NCBI GenBank assembly: GCA_013423325.1 | Contig: BLJB01000018.1 | Span: forward strand, 1-64,000 | From: Usnea hakonensis | Taxonomy: Eukaryota; Ascomycota; Lecanoromycetes; Lecanorales; Parmeliaceae | DNA length: 64,000 nucleotides | Reading direction: 5' to 3' | In this document: positions 45,745 through 56,586 of the stretch, piece by piece | Layout of the letters: the number at the start of each line of letters is the position of its first letter | Position numbering within the stretch: position 1 is the first letter of the stretch | The notes under the pieces: model-generated | Seen by the model: only the letters and a program-made list of their open reading frames with translations | The model's database searches: none | What the model was told of the DNA's origin: nothing | Position numbers and translations under genes: made by a program

Positions 45745-46455
45745 CAGCTTAAATAATCTTTATGCTTTGGCTACCTTTGTTATACGATACTTCTTCTGAA
45801 CCAGTGTTGCGGAGCAACTAATTTAATAGCTTGGGGTTAAGGGATGAAGTAAGACATAGGCGTATTAAGTATTTTATCGAGTGTCCATTAGTTGCTTCGC
45901 AACTCCTTGGATGCTTCTTGCAAAGCAAAACCAGTATTATTTCACTGCCATTGCATCCTTTCAGATGAGGCCTGACTATATCTTAAGCACCACATAGCCC
46001 ACACATTTTATATGTGTGGGTTGCTATGCAGTTATTCCGATCTGATGCTAATCCACATTTAGTCGATGAACTGCACTCCATAATTCCCCTGTGCCAACCC
46101 CTCCCTTTATGTTGGCGAAGCCATCATCAGCGGAGGGCTTTGATTAAGGATGGAGCTTGGCTGCGGATTACCCATTTCACTTGTGCTGATACCATGCGAT
46201 GCTATGTTCCACAAGCTGCTTACTCCGTTTGTTCCATCCGCAGCGTAGCATCAAGGAGCAGCAGCAAGGGAGTTCGCATGAAGATCTCATTAAGTGTATA
46301 GCTTTCGATTTTACCTTACCACGAGTCGTTACCTGTGCCACAAGCGATGTTACCATACTTGCTTGGTTGAAATGCTCTTTAGGGCTTCCCCGCCATTTGA
46401 GGATGTTAAGCAGAAGGTTCACTTCCACCCAAGGCTTAGTACCTTATCGTGTTAC
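45745..46455 (-). other. rnl group I intron near E. coli 950 (approximate ends)
   Basis: Core elements GTAATCCGCAGCCAAGC (about 46168), CAGTTCATCGACTAAATG (about 46075) and CTTAAGATATAGTCAGGCC (about 45985) match the intron at 46660-47401. Located between the exon with ATCAGACGTAACACG and the exon with GGATTCGTCAAGAGGG. Boundaries uncertain by up to about 60 bases. Confidence 0.65.
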
Positions 46456-46659
46456 GTCTGATTGTTCAATATTCATATCTAGGCCTTCCGAGAACAAATA
46501 CCCACTGATAGATTCTTCACGAACCCCCAATGTCCGCAAAAACACCTTGTTCCTTACCCCCTTACAGAGGTATGAAAGCAGTGCTAGTTGCATGGGATCA
46601 CAATTCTGTACCTCCTGATTTTCTATTTAAACTACCTACTTATATAGGTTTCGCGGAAA

Positions 46660-47401
46660 CAGATCTACCTCTTAAATCTTCCCTTATATTTGATGCTTCA
46701 TTCGGGCTCCGTGCAAGCCAAACTTGGGTTGCGGAGCAAGGGGATGATAAAGCTGAGGTCCTTATCCCTGAATTATTAACCATCCATTTAGAATAAGCTT
46801 AGTATTAATAGCCCTTGCTTGATGCTCTGTTGCGAACGTAGTTGCTTGGGATGCTACGCAACCAGAGCAACAGCATCTCCTCCCGCAAGGAGGTCCGCGT
46901 TGCTGGGGTACCCTCGCTTGTGAAACACAGCGTAGCAATCAGCAATCAGCAATCAGGGCTCAGCATCGCACCCATGATTGATTTAATACTTGTTATTCTG
47001 CACCATTTCAGGTGGGGCCTGACTATATCTTAAGCTTGCATTGATTTAAGCCAACCAACTTCTAGTCGATGAACTGCACACCTTATTCTGCAAAGAGAGC
47101 TAGAGCCCGTTAGGAGCTAGAGCCTACAAAAAAGGAGCTTGGCTGCGGATTGTCCATTAGATCTCTCATATGGATCTCGATTTTACCTTACCACGAGTCA
47201 TTACCTGTGCCGCCAAAGTATTGCTACTCTGGTTTGGTTGAGATCCCTGTTAGGATATTCCCGCAATTTGATGGTTTATAGAAATATATATATATATTTT
47301 TGCTTCGCATGCTTCGCAGCAGTAGGTTCACTCTGCAAATAAAATCTATATTATATATATATTCCACTTGCTGGCCTTAATAGCAGCTTACACTATCACT
47401 T
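46660..47401 (-). other. rnl group I intron near E. coli 787
   Basis: Lies between GATAGCTGGT (exon, ends 47402) and TTTCCGCGAAACC (exon, from 46659). The core reads AATTGCGGGAATATCC, CAATCCGCAGCCAAGC, GTGCAGTTCATCGACTAG and CTTAAGATATAGTCAGGCC, the classical P-Q-R-S elements. Ends fit the U|...G| rule. No ORF; an AT palindrome and hairpin words are inserted. Same family as the introns at about 45745-46455 and in cox2. Confidence 0.8.
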
Positions 47402-48308
47402 ACCAGCTATCTTAGTCAGTATTGTCTTTCACTCACTTACCACAGCTCTTGGGATGCTTATGCAACAGCAACCCCTTCGAACCTTTATAGCCCTGGCCAT
47501 AGTAAGATCACTAAGCTTCGGGTCTAATACCTGATACTACATCATTTATGTTATGGTTGTCTTATCTTCGCAGCTGTAAAGCAGTACGCCTAATTCTAGG
47601 TCACCTGTAAAACTGCTCGCATCAAGTATTAACTTGCTGACCCATTATGCAAAAGGTACACTTTAGTTTTTATGTCAGATTCCACTAAAGCTGCTTATAA
47701 AGTTGCTATTTCAACCATTTCCCTCACGGTACTTTTTTCGCTATCGCTTATATACCATATTTAGTCTTAGAGGAAGGTTCCCCTAGCTTTCAAGCTGATA
47801 TGCACTCCACTTTACTTACTACAGACTTGACTCCTTTCATTCACATTACTTAGAGTATCTCGTTTGATTTCTTTTCCTGAGGCTAGTAAGATATTTCAAT
47901 TCACCTCGTTTGATTATATAATTGCTTACTAGGGATTAACATGCCGTATCTTTCGTAACGCATAATGGCATGAATTCAGCCGACGGATTTAACCCCAGTC
48001 TGGCTCCCTTTTGGTATATAGCTTTTGGTTCCATAACAGCCTCTTTGTATACTTACCTGTCATCTTACCCCTTTAACCGCGTTAGCAAGATAAAGGGAAT
48101 GACAGAAACAATACTTTCTATATCGTATGCACTACTACTGTAGATTAAACTTACCATCAGTGTTCTTATAGCCCTTTGGATTATAAGCTTAAATGGTACT
48201 AAACCTAGGCCCTTGCTTAAATCTTCTTTTGCTGTTGTTGCGGAGCAACATCTTGCACTGAGCAAAATAAGGTATGCATCCGCTCCTTTCTTCTATTTAG
48301 CTAGAGTT

Positions 48309-48383
48309 ATCGGGTCATTATGATTCGAACATAACAATTCCTCAACCCAAATGAGACGCCTAACCAACCTGGCTCTAACCCGA
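48309..48383 (-). tRNA. trnP: tRNA-Pro(UGG)
   Basis: Acceptor TCGGGTT/GACCCGA, anticodon stem CTCA/TGAG with loop TTTGGGT, T-loop TTCGAAT. Directly upstream of rnl as in related genomes. Confidence 0.92.
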
Positions 48384-49035
48384 ATATGTGTTCTTGCTCC
48401 GCCCGAATGAAACGAAGTTTCCCATTTAAAGCATAGCAGGGCACCCTTAGATTAAATCGAAGGAAGCATGGGCCCCTTACTGCGAGGGTCATAACCCTTG
48501 TCTTGCAGAGCATCCTGTCTGCTGGGCATCTAAGGATAACAACCCTTGGTACCCTCACCCCCCTTGCTTTTGCTGCGAGTCGTTCCGTCACCCCAGCGAA
48601 GCAAGACGCTCACCCTTGACGGAGGTATGCGATGTACCATCAGCAAGAGAAACACTGCTTGCGGAGCATAGGGCTCAGCATCAAGTATGTGTTGCCCATC
48701 GGGGGGGAGGAAGCATCTAAATAAAATATTATGGTTTGCTTTGCGACGCTCCTTGGCTGCTGATTGCATGATGCTCCGCAAGGAGGTAAGCAACGCAAGA
48801 AGGCCATGAGAGGGTACCCTCACCTTCATCAAGGGTAAGGGCTACATATAATATTCTATGTTGCTTTTGCTACGCAACCTGATGAAGCAGAGCATCATGT
48901 TTTGCTTTGGAGCTTTATGCCATGCCCGGAGGAAACATCATACATAGAATGAAGGATCCCGCAAGGGCTAATAAGGGCTAATAAGCATCAACCATGGAGG
49001 GGGAATCGCGAAGCAGGCACATATAAGCCAACTAC
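48384..49035. repeat. repeat spacer
   Basis: No gene is seen. Hairpin words, among them TTGCCCATCGGGGGGGAGGA (48690), GGAGGTATGCGATGTACCAT (48622) and AGAGGGTACCCTCACC (48810). Confidence 0.6.
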
Positions 49036-49119
49036 AGAGAATATCCGATTCGAACGGATGTGATTAGATTAACCAAATAAGTTTCAAGCTTACCACCATA
49101 GACCACTCGGTCAATTCTC
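49036..49119 (-). tRNA. trnS: tRNA-Ser(UGA)
   Basis: Class II tRNA: acceptor GAGAATT/TATTCTC, anticodon stem TAAG/CTTA with loop CTTGAAA, variable arm TTTGGTTAATCTAATC, T-arm ATCCG-TTCGAAT-CGGAT. Confidence 0.92.
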
Positions 49120-49506
49120 TTGAGATGACTCTTATCATGCTTTGTTGCGGCCCTAACCTCAACTACGTTGATGGGCTCAGGGCTGGTCATAAAGCAAGGA
49201 GGAAACAAGGGAGTAAAGCAAACATGTGTTATTAGCTCTTGCTCTGCTTAATCCGGTTGCGTAGCAAAAGCAACCCAAATTTTAGTTTAGATTGCATGCT
49301 TCCTCCGTGCCATAAAATGCAAGGAAAAAGAAGTCAAAAACAAAGATAAAGCTATATCCCTGTGCCATTGGCAAGGGGGGGACATAGGGTACTGCGTATC
49401 AGTGCTTCCTCCCCCCCGATGGGCATCTACTTATATATGTGGTGGATGCATTGCTGCTAAGAGATTATCCTTTGCTTGATATATGCGTAGGCAGGGTAGG
49501 CAAGGA
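49120..49506. repeat. repeat spacer between tRNA-Ile and tRNA-Ser(UGA)
   Basis: No gene; hairpin words (TTGCGTAGCAAAAGCAAC near 49258, CTTCCTCCCCCCCGATGGGC near 49405) and AT-rich filler. Confidence 0.55.
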
Positions 49507-49578
49507 TGATTCCTCAGCGATTTGAACGCCGAACCTATCCTTATCAAGAATATACTTTACCAATTAAGTTAAGGAACC
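49507..49578 (-). tRNA. trnI: tRNA-Ile(GAU)
   Basis: Acceptor GGTTCCT/AGGAATC, anticodon stem TATTC/GGATA with loop TTGATAA, T-arm GGCG-TTCAAAT-CGCT, discriminator A. Confidence 0.9.
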
Positions 49579-49801
49579 TTTATACCAAATCCTCTTCAGG
49601 TTGTTTAGATAGGGCTCTCTGTAAGGAGGGTAAGGGAGAACGTATTAGGAGTATGTTACCATTAACAGTTGGATAACTGAATGTTCTTATTGCGTAGCAT
49701 CCAAAGGGCTCCGCAAGTAGGCCCTTGGTATGCATACCTTCTTGCAGAGCATCAAGGGTAAGCAACAGAGCATCAGCATCTGGTTAATGGCCAATGGATA
49801 A

Positions 49802-49882
49802 CGGAAAAAAGATGATTCGAACATCCAGGCCCTAACGGGCAATATTTAGCAAATATCCTGCCTTACCAATGGCGATTCTTCC
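49802..49882 (-). tRNA. trnS: tRNA-Ser(GCU)
   Basis: Class II tRNA: acceptor GGAAGAA/TTTTTCC, loop TTGCTAA, variable arm GCCCGTTAGGGC, T-loop TTCGAAT, discriminator G. Confidence 0.9.
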
Positions 49883-49950
49883 TTCCCCTACTAGTTAGGT
49901 TGCTTGCTTACCGAAGGTATGCAGAGCAAGGGGGTAAGCCAAACCAGCTA

Positions 49951-50023
49951 CGGGTAAGACCGGCTACGATCCGGCATAATCCTTCTCGACAAGAAGAAAC
50001 TTTACCAATTAAGTTACTAACCC
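49951..50023 (-). tRNA. trnD: tRNA-Asp(GUC)
   Basis: Acceptor GGGTTAG/CTTACCC with one mismatch, anticodon stem TCTTC/GAAGG with loop TTGTCGA, T-arm GCCGG-ATCGTAG-CCGGT, discriminator G. Confidence 0.87.
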
Positions 50024-50247
50024 TGTTGCTTATTACCAAGCATCCTCCCACCGAGGATGAATAGCAGCTGCCAAAAGTCAAATACCCGGACAGCCTCTTT
50101 ATAAATATATAGCCCTTGCGGAGCACTCGGTGGTTTGCTATTTAGTTGCGATGCTCCTTGCTTGGGATGCGATACTCCTTTTGCTTTGCAAGGAACATCA
50201 GCAACCATCGCAAAAGCAAGAGGCATGAATCCTCTTATCAATGCATT

Positions 50248-50318
50248 TACGGGCAGCCGAATTTGAATCGACACACTTCATTTGGAAGACGAACGCACTA
50301 CCATTATACTATGCCCGT
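50248..50318 (-). tRNA. trnG: tRNA-Gly(UCC)
   Basis: Acceptor ACGGGCA/TGCCCGT, anticodon stem TTCGT/ATGAA with loop CTTCCAA, T-loop TTCAAAT, discriminator A. Confidence 0.92.
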
Positions 50319-50529
50319 TATAACTACATTTTCATTTTACCCCGCATTCCCTTTGGTCAGCGAAGCATGACTTATAACGCTGCATAGCTACCCACACATC
50401 GTAGATGAGGGTACCCTCGCGTAGCAAGGGCTATAAATAAAATATTATATATTGCTACGCAAATAATATTCTACTTGCGGAGCATCTATGCAGGGAAGGG
50501 TAGCCAGAGCAGACTATATATAGCCAATT

Positions 50530-51833
50530 CTAGGATCCTCAGTAGTAAATAGATACGAAGAGGATTAACCATACAACATCCACAAAATGTCAATACAGTA
50601 TAGAAGATTCTAAGCCGAGATGATGGTTCTCAGTGAAGTGATAGGCTAGTACTCTTCATAATCCTACACCTATGAAGGCAGTTCCTATCAAGACGTGTAC
50701 AAATATAAGCCGAATGAAATGTTTCAAAGCTTTACAGCCTTGTTCAGACTATGTATTCATCTATTGCGTCATGGCCTACTTTTGCTTGCGTTGTTTGGGT
50801 TGCGATGTTCCACAAGTAGTTGCTTGGGATGCTACGCAACCAGAGCAACAGCAACACAGCAATCAGCATCGGGAAACTCCGTTCCCCCAAGCAAGAAGCA
50901 GCCAAGGAGCGATCATCATGATGTAGAGTTCTAGTCGTTGAACCTTTATAGCCCTTCCTCCGATCTGCTGAGCCCTTTGTAGCCCTAACGCTATGCGGAT
51001 GCTGATACTTCTGGAGTGGCATCCCATTATGCAATACATACATATCAGCAAGGGAGAGGCTATCATAGGTAGCAAATAATCTTAATCGCACTAGAAACCT
51101 ACGGTTTCTGGGGAGGGGAGTCAAAGACTTTCTTGCTAGCTTCTCTATTTGCAATACCCTAGGGTAAGGGAAGGGGGCTACATTATGTCATTAACCCGTG
51201 AAAACCAGTACCGAAGTAGAAGCAAGAACCGTATGTACTGTCCGATAATGTGAAGGAAGATACAGTGTACTCAACACCTTGTAGGCTGGTAAAGATTAAG
51301 GCCAAGATAACTGTAAGTACTAGACCATACAAGACTCCACTTCTGTTACCTTGTATTAGGCTATGATGGGCATAAGTAACTGTGAAACCTGAAGATAACA
51401 ATAAAACTGTGTTAAGTAGAGGTAGCTCAAAGGGATTTACTGAATCTATACCCATTGGGGGTCATTGGGCTCCCATTTCTACAGCAGGTGACAATGCGCT
51501 ATGGAAAAATGTCCAAAATATAGCCAAGAAAAATAACGCTTCACTTACTATAAATAAGGCTACACCCATATTTAGCCCTCTTTGTACAGCGAGAGTATGA
51601 TTACCTAGGTATGTTGCCTCACTAATCACGTCTCTAAATCAAAATGACATGGATAACACCACTAGGGTTAAAGCCATGTATACAAAGTCCTGTGCTAAGG
51701 AGAAGCCGTGCATGGTTAATACACCCGAGGTTGTAAGGGATAATAAGGAGATACATGTAAAAATAGGCCAAGGCGAAGGTGATACAAGATGAAATGGATG
51801 AGCTTGGAAGCTACTCCTCACTAAGTTAGTCAT
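50530..51833 (-). CDS. cox3: cytochrome c oxidase subunit 3 (two exons)
   Basis: Core membrane subunit of complex IV, 269 residues. Exon 1 is 51833-51194 (640 bases, ATG at 51833) from [20 protein letters not shown] through [19 protein letters not shown] to [15 protein letters not shown]. Exon 2 is 50699-50530, starting with the LHV codons and ending [19 protein letters not shown] then TAG. Joining after GGGT restores the conserved GFHGLHV reading. Six or more UGA codons fall at Trp positions (for example LYWHFVD, YYWGS). The splice point after base 640 is a known fungal cox3 intron position. Confidence 0.95.
50700..51193 (-). other. cox3 group I intron (494 bases)
   Basis: Interrupts the codon for Leu in GFHG|LHV. 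Preceded by U and ends in G. Core includes GGTTCAACGACTAGAAC (about 50945) and AATACATAGTCTGAAC (about 50750). No ORF. About 130 bases of hairpin words (GCTCTGGTTGCGTAGCATCC, ACTTGTGGAACATCGCAACC) lie between the R and S elements. Confidence 0.85.
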
Positions 51834-51888
51834 GGTTTATTAAGCTTATATGTACATTCGAAAACACAGCTGCTGGGCTATTTACAGT

Positions 51889-51958
51889 AAGGAATAGGTG
51901 ATTTGAACACCTGACCTTCCGTGTGTAAAACGGTTGCTCTACCATTGAGCTAATTCCC
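51889..51958 (-). tRNA. trnV: tRNA-Val(UAC)
   Basis: Acceptor GGGAATT/TATTCCT, D-arm GCTCAATGGTAGAGC, loop TTTACAC, T-arm AGGTG-TTCAAAT-CACCT. In related fungi tRNA-Val often sits in the block after rnl; here it is before cox3. Confidence 0.92.
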
Positions 51959-52425
51959 TTATATCTGGCTTATGTTTCCCTCTACATTTTGCCTTATTGC
52001 TTGCTTTTAGCCGCAGAGTGTAATCTTATGGCCTTTGCAAATTACATGAAGAGCATCAGAGCTAACATCGCCGGAGTTGCTACGCAAGATGAAGCCGTAA
52101 ATTCATGTAAAGTAAGGGGATGCCATGCTCCGCAAGCAAATACTTACCTTACATGAAATCCTAGCTAGGCCCTCCACGCTGCAACATAGCCAGGCCTTTC
52201 TTGCGTGTTGCTTTTGATGCTGATGCTTTTGATGCTCCATTATGCATATGCAACAAAAAATAGGGGTAACCTCAGCAGCCCCCCGATGGAGGAATAAACT
52301 TCGTTCAAGAAGTTATGCAAAACATAGGGCTATCTAGCCATATATATTTTTACTTGCGGAGCATCGTAGGGGATTTACCCCTTATTTGGTCCTTCCCTCC
52401 TTTTGCTTTGCAACTCGAGGGTTGA
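51959..52425. repeat. repeat spacer between tRNA-Lys and tRNA-Val
   Basis: No gene; words GTTGCTACGCAAGATG, CCCCCCGATGGAGGAATAAA and TTGCTTTTGATGCTGATGC; AT-rich filler. Confidence 0.55.
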
Positions 52426-52497
52426 TAAGACCTACGGGATTTGAACCCGTATAATGATGATCAAAAGTCACAGATTTTACCGTTAAACTAAGGTCTC
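52426..52497 (-). tRNA. trnK: tRNA-Lys(UUU)
   Basis: Acceptor GAGACCT/AGGTCTT, anticodon loop CTTTTGA, T-arm ACGGG-TTCAAAT-CCCGT, discriminator A. Confidence 0.9.
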
Positions 52498-52807
52498 TGG
52501 TTGCGAAAGGTACCCTCGCATGCAAATTTTACCTTTTATTTGCCAGCCCCCTTACATTGCATTACCCCTGTTGCTTCGCTTGGGTTGCGGAGCAACCATC
52601 GCTCCTTGCAAGGCAAGAGATGCTTTGGACGCTACGCGACAAGAAGTTTCCCGAGGAATGAAGCATCTCTGAATATTGTAGGTTCTCTTTGCCATTTGCT
52701 TGCCACCTTTTGCAACTGCATCAGCAAGGGCCACCAAAGAACCCGTCATACATAGTATGAGGGTATGCAATGCTTCCTCCGGGCGAGGGTACCCTCGCAA
52801 CTACAGA
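52498..52807. repeat. repeat spacer downstream of nad6
   Basis: No gene; GCGAGGGTACCCTCGCAA (20-base palindrome region near 52785) and CTTGCAAGGCAAGAGATGC, a string also present in the L2449 intron (39955). Confidence 0.6.
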
Positions 52808-53488
52808 CTAATCCTTCTGCTTGATTGTAATAACGATGGCTCCAACCATAGCTAGTAGTAGTATTATGGAGGTAAGTATAAGCCAGATAGAGTAGCTAGT
52901 ATACATGATGTTACCTATACTGGTTATATGGGTTGTTTCTGCCAAGCTTCCATCTCAGATCTTGGAAGTCACAAACATTACTTCGCTACCACCATTACTT
53001 GTAGAAATTGATGAGTAGGGGGCTAATGCACTAATGAATCCATCAAGGTATCCCGAATTATAAGTCTCATTGGGCATAGCATTTCAGCTATATATGTCTT
53101 GTGCAGCAGCCGAAGGGGGTAAGACCTGGTGTACAAAGTAGCTAAAAGACACAGTTACCAGTAATCCTAGCGGTAAACTGTTGCTAGTTTGGCTCAGGAG
53201 TTCGGATATCCTCACATTGATTAGCATTAGTATAAAGAGGAACAGTATTGAAACCGCCCCAACGTAGACTAATAGATACGAGAGACCTAGGAAGGCCATA
53301 CCCAAAACCAGTAGATAACATGCTATACTTAAGAACAGTCCTATTAGGAACAGCACGGAAACTATAGGGTTCTTACTAACTATAACGAAGATACCAGATA
53401 AGATAGAAGCCAAGGATAATATGTCTAAGGCTCCTGCCCTGTAACCATTAGTGAAAGTCTCATTTATAAGGACTAAGCTGTTTATCAT
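52808..53488 (-). CDS. nad6: NADH dehydrogenase subunit 6
   Basis: Membrane subunit of complex I, 226 residues, ATG at 53488, TAG at 52808-52810. Five hydrophobic segments; the signature GLSYLLVYVGAVSILFLFIL near residues 63-82 is typical. UGA at residue 135 (IYSWNAMPNETYNSGYLDG) and in SKIWDGSLAE read as Trp, and without this the gene would appear cut at residue 134. No intron. The upstream flank (53489-53810) is repeat words. Confidence 0.94.
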
Positions 53489-54135
53489 GCTTTAACTATG
53501 ATGTAACATGCTCCGTAAAGCAGAGGTTTATATCTGGCGATTCAACTACACAGCCAAAAATCCACCTACTTCCTTCCATCCCGGATAGCCCATTGCTTTG
53601 CATACCTCCGGTAAGTGTCGCGGAGCGACACAGCACGCAACTCAAAGCTGAGGGTGATGCATATCTTCTTGCTTGCGTTGTGTAAGGCTCAGCATCGCAG
53701 TAAGCAACTCGCAAAGCAAGGGAGGGTACCCTCGCTGTGCAGAATATTATATGTAGCCCTAGCAGAGCATGAGCAAGTAAATAAAAGATGTTGCAAAGCA
53801 AGGGTTACGTAGTATCGCAGAAGATTATAGAATATTATATGTTGGCGAAGCCAACACCATCTTCGATGTGTGGAGGAGGTAGCTAAAGGGATGAGGCTTA
53901 TAAGAATAACGTGTCCATACATCATCGATGTAAGGGTGACTTAATGGAACGACCCCAAGTAAGAAGGAGCGTCGCTAAGTGCTTATGCAACGGCTAATTC
54001 CTGCAAGATCTGATTAGGAAGCATGATGGCTTCGCCAACATAAAGTAACATGTTGCTGGGGTACCCATGCTTCGCAAGCGCAGTAATCAGCAAGTAACAT
54101 AAAGTCAAGTGTATATATGTAAGGTGTTAACAAAC
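53489..54135. repeat. repeat spacer upstream of nad6
   Basis: No gene. Words include TGTCGCGGAGCGACA (a perfect inverted repeat near 53617), GGGAGGGTACCCTCGC (53722) and GTTGGCGAAGCCAACAC (53841). Confidence 0.6.
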
Positions 54136-54208
54136 AAGCGCGTATAAGACTCGAACTTACAATCCTTGTGGCCGAAACACATCGCTTAACCAATTAAGCT
54201 AACGCGCT
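54136..54208 (-). tRNA. trnR: tRNA-Arg(UCG)
   Basis: Acceptor AGCGCGT/ACGCGCT, D-arm GCTTAATTGGTTAAGC, anticodon stem TGTG/CACA with loop TTTCGGC, T-loop TTCGAGT. Related fungi often have ACG here; the first anticodon base reads T. Confidence 0.87.
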
Positions 54209-54299
54209 GATAAAATATATAGCCCTTGCTTCTTGATACTACTTGCGAAGCATCTCATGAGGGTACCCTCACATATTATGTGGGGGGTAGCTACGCAGA

Positions 54300-54366
54300 T
54301 AGATGACCGGTTTGCTTTAAAGCACAGGAAGCTAGATGACCGGTTTGCTTTAAAGCACAGGAAGCA
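54300..54366. repeat. 32-base tandem duplication
   Basis: Two copies of AGATGACCGGTTTGCTTTAA followed by AGCACAGGAAGC. Confidence 0.85.
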
Positions 54367-54372
54367 AGTAAA

Positions 54373-54445
54373 CAGCCCTTAAAGTGAATCGAACACTTAT
54401 CAGGATATTAACAGTATCTCGCTCTACCGTTGAGCTACAAAGGCT
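54373..54445 (-). tRNA. trnN: tRNA-Asn(GUU)
   Basis: Acceptor AGCCTTT/AAGGGCT, anticodon stem GATA/TATC with loop CTGTTAA, T-loop TTCGATT, discriminator G. Confidence 0.92.
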
Positions 54446-54541
54446 ATAGATGCTCTGCTTCTTTCCTTGTGTTACGGAGCAACTCAGCATTACTTACGTA
54501 GCGGAGCGGAGCGTTTCACTTCACTTCACTTCATTTCACAA

Positions 54542-54612
54542 CAAGAGTACCTGGATTTGAACCGGGAATTTGAAGTTTGAAGCTTCCTGCTTTACCGTTA
54601 AACTATACTCTT
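54542..54612 (-). tRNA. trnW: tRNA-Trp(UCA)
   Basis: Acceptor AAGAGTA/TACTCTT, anticodon stem GAAG/CTTC with loop CTTCAAA giving UCA, T-loop TTCAAAT, discriminator G. UCA pairs with UGA and UGG and explains the UGA-Trp codons in nad2, nad5, nad6, cox3 and the endonuclease ORF. Confidence 0.94.
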
Positions 54613-54782
54613 TACATTCTTGTTTGCGGAGTATCCCATGCTTCTTGCTCACCTGATCGCTTCGCTGGGTTGCTTGCGGAGCATGAGGGATGCTGCGCAA
54701 CAGAGCATCACCCCCCCACCAGCAAATGTGTTGCGGAGCAGCCAAATATATAGCCCTAAAGTAAGGGAAGAAAGGACGAAGT

Positions 54783-54865
54783 AGGAAACAAGAGATTCGA
54801 ACTCTTAAAAGCTTAACGCTATTGAGTTTACAGCTCAACCCATCTTACCAATAATGGGAGTTTCC
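54783..54865 (-). tRNA. trnY: tRNA-Tyr(GUA)
   Basis: Class II tRNA: acceptor GGAAACT/TGTTTCC, anticodon stem TTGAG/CTCAA with loop CTGTAAA, variable arm AGCGTTAAGCTTTT, T-loop TTCGAAT. Follows rns, as usual. Confidence 0.92.
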
Positions 54866-55284
54866 TTAAATCCTTATGATCTCTGCTTCCGGCTTCGGCT
54901 TGCAAGGGTATAGAATTGCATTTATTTGCCAAGGACTATGCTGTTAGAATTGTCCATTTGCTGGCCTTTGCGAAGGCACAGGGGATGCATCATACATAGT
55001 ATGAGGGCTGCATACTTTCTTTTTTTGCGAGTTGCTTGCTTATCGAAGATATGCATGGCATCACCCTCCCTAATGAAGCATTGCATACCTTCCTCGGGGG
55101 TAAGCAAGGAATGCTAAGCAAGGGTTAAGGGCTACCCATAATGGCCTGAAGGCTGTGTAGCAGAGCTCCTCCCTACCCAAAGAACCAGTTGCGGAGCAAC
55201 TCGTGCTTCGCATAGAATTCCTAGTATTTAGGAGAGAGCAGCTTTGCAACACCCTTAGATAGTAGCCTAAGGGATACGGGGTAG
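54866..55284. repeat. repeat spacer between rns and tRNA-Tyr
   Basis: No gene; hairpin words (TTGCGGAGCAACTCG near 55190, TTGCATACCTTCCTCGGGGG near 55080). Confidence 0.55.
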
Positions 55285-55658
55285 TTTTAATATTTATTAA
55301 TCCCGTGCAACTTCCGCTACACGAACCGTATTTCGACTTAACACCAATCAAAATCACGCATACGAAGACATCCTGCCCAAGTTTCTGGATCAAGTCATCC
55401 GGATTATAAATAGACAGTAGCCAAACTTATTGCACATACTTCTTTCGGCGCCTGACGAGTGGTTAGTACCTATCTGAGATTGGATTCACCGTGCCATACT
55501 TATACACGATTACTAGTAATTCCTTTTTCATGTAGTCGAGTTACAGACTACAATCCATTGTCAGTTTATGTCCAGATTTGGGGGATTAGCTCAATCTCGC
55601 GATTTCACACCCTTTTGTTAGGCCTACGTAGCACGTCTATAGCCCACAATATTCCATA

Positions 55659-56298
55659 GCGACCAAATTTACCATACTTGATACGTAGTATCATGCAACA
55701 CCCTAGAATTCCACTTGCTGGATGCTGAGCCGCAGCCCTTCATTCGGGCAAGCAAGTCGTTCCTTTTGCTGAGCCCTGCGCTGTGTTTCTTTTGCTTGCT
55801 TGGGATGCTACGCAACCAAAGCATGGGTACCCTCGCAAGCATAATTATATAGCCTCTGGCTTGTATAGGAAGGTTTTGGTTTGATAGTCTCTTTCGAGGC
55901 CCATTAGAGTACACCTTATATGCAGCCGCTGTGTTTTGCGAACGTAGTTTCAGCAACATGCATAAACTACCGTCTACTCGTTGCTCTTTTACAGGTTGCG
56001 AACTTCGTAACTTCGTTGTGCCCCCTCGCCTTCGGCTTGCGGAGCAAGAGTAATGAAACACAGCAAGTCTAAAGTTCTAAAGCCTGATTTAGATCCGCGA
56101 TAACCCATTTCTCTTTCGATTATCTCTAGGCTTGTTACCTTACATGAATGATTAGTTCATCCACTAGTAGAATTACACATGCGCGCATGTGGAATTTTAT
56201 TTATAGCCTTTCAGCTACAGTTTGGTACCTGGAGCTTTAGGGTGTTCCCGGAGTTTGATAGTTTATCCCACGCAAGCGATTTCCTATATACGCTCAGC
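55659..56298 (-). other. rns group I intron near S1210
   Basis: 5' exon ends TCATCATGGCCT. The 3' exon appears to begin CTATGGAATATTGTGGGC. Core GGGTTATCGCGGATCTAAAT, AAAGAGCAACGAGTAGACGG and CCTCGAAAGAGACTATCAAA. Nearly identical over 105 bases to the rnl intron at 43312-43888. 3' end approximate. Confidence 0.75.
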
Positions 56299-56586
56299 AG
56301 GCCATGATGACTTGTCTTAGTCCCTATTATCACATCCAATATAGCGGAGAACTGTCCTATATTCAAACTAGGACAAGGGTTTACGTTAATTTAAGGGAAC
56401 TAACCCCAGTCTCGCGACATTAACTGAAGACAGCCGTGCAACGCTTGTAAAGAAAGCATCAGCCTCACCTGTTGTTATGCAAGATGCAAAGAGAAGCTCC
56501 CTAAGCTTCTAGCAAGACAGAGGCAAGGTGAAAGCTCTAAATATTCAAATTGTGGTAAGGTTCTTTGTGGATCATCAAATTAAACA

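Larger units (their letters stand above)
38330..48080 (-). rRNA. rnl: mitochondrial large-subunit rRNA (interrupted by ten introns)
   Basis: Conserved LSU blocks appear in order on the minus strand: AAAGTACCGTGAGGGAAATG (about 47735), GTACCTTTTGCATAATGGGT (about 47670), GGTTCCTAAATTG (45600), GAATGCTGACATGAGTAACG (45250), GGAACTCGGCAAATTGACTC (44125), GGATCCTAAGGTAGCGGAAT (43305), GACCCTATGCAGCTTTACTG (41150), ACGCTAGGGAT (40335), ACAGGCTAATTGCGCCAGAG (39790), CGATGTCGGC (39507), CACGAGCTGGGTT (39430), GTACGTCGTCAGACAG (38855), CCTTGTACGAAAGGAGTTGG (sarcin-ricin loop region, 38795) and GGTACTAAT at the 3' end. Firm exon pieces: 42566-42506, 41922-41892 (31 bases), 41150-40330, 39792-39741, 39507-39422 and 38861 to about 38330. 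The 5' and 3' ends are approximate. The helix 69 region next to 43888 looks incomplete. Confidence 0.9.

Noticed and set aside
46530..46796. Plus-strand ORF of 88 codons that looks protein-like (KAVLVAWDHNSVPPDF)
   Set aside because: On the minus strand this is rnl domain II exon sequence between two group I introns, so the reading is a coincidence of rRNA.
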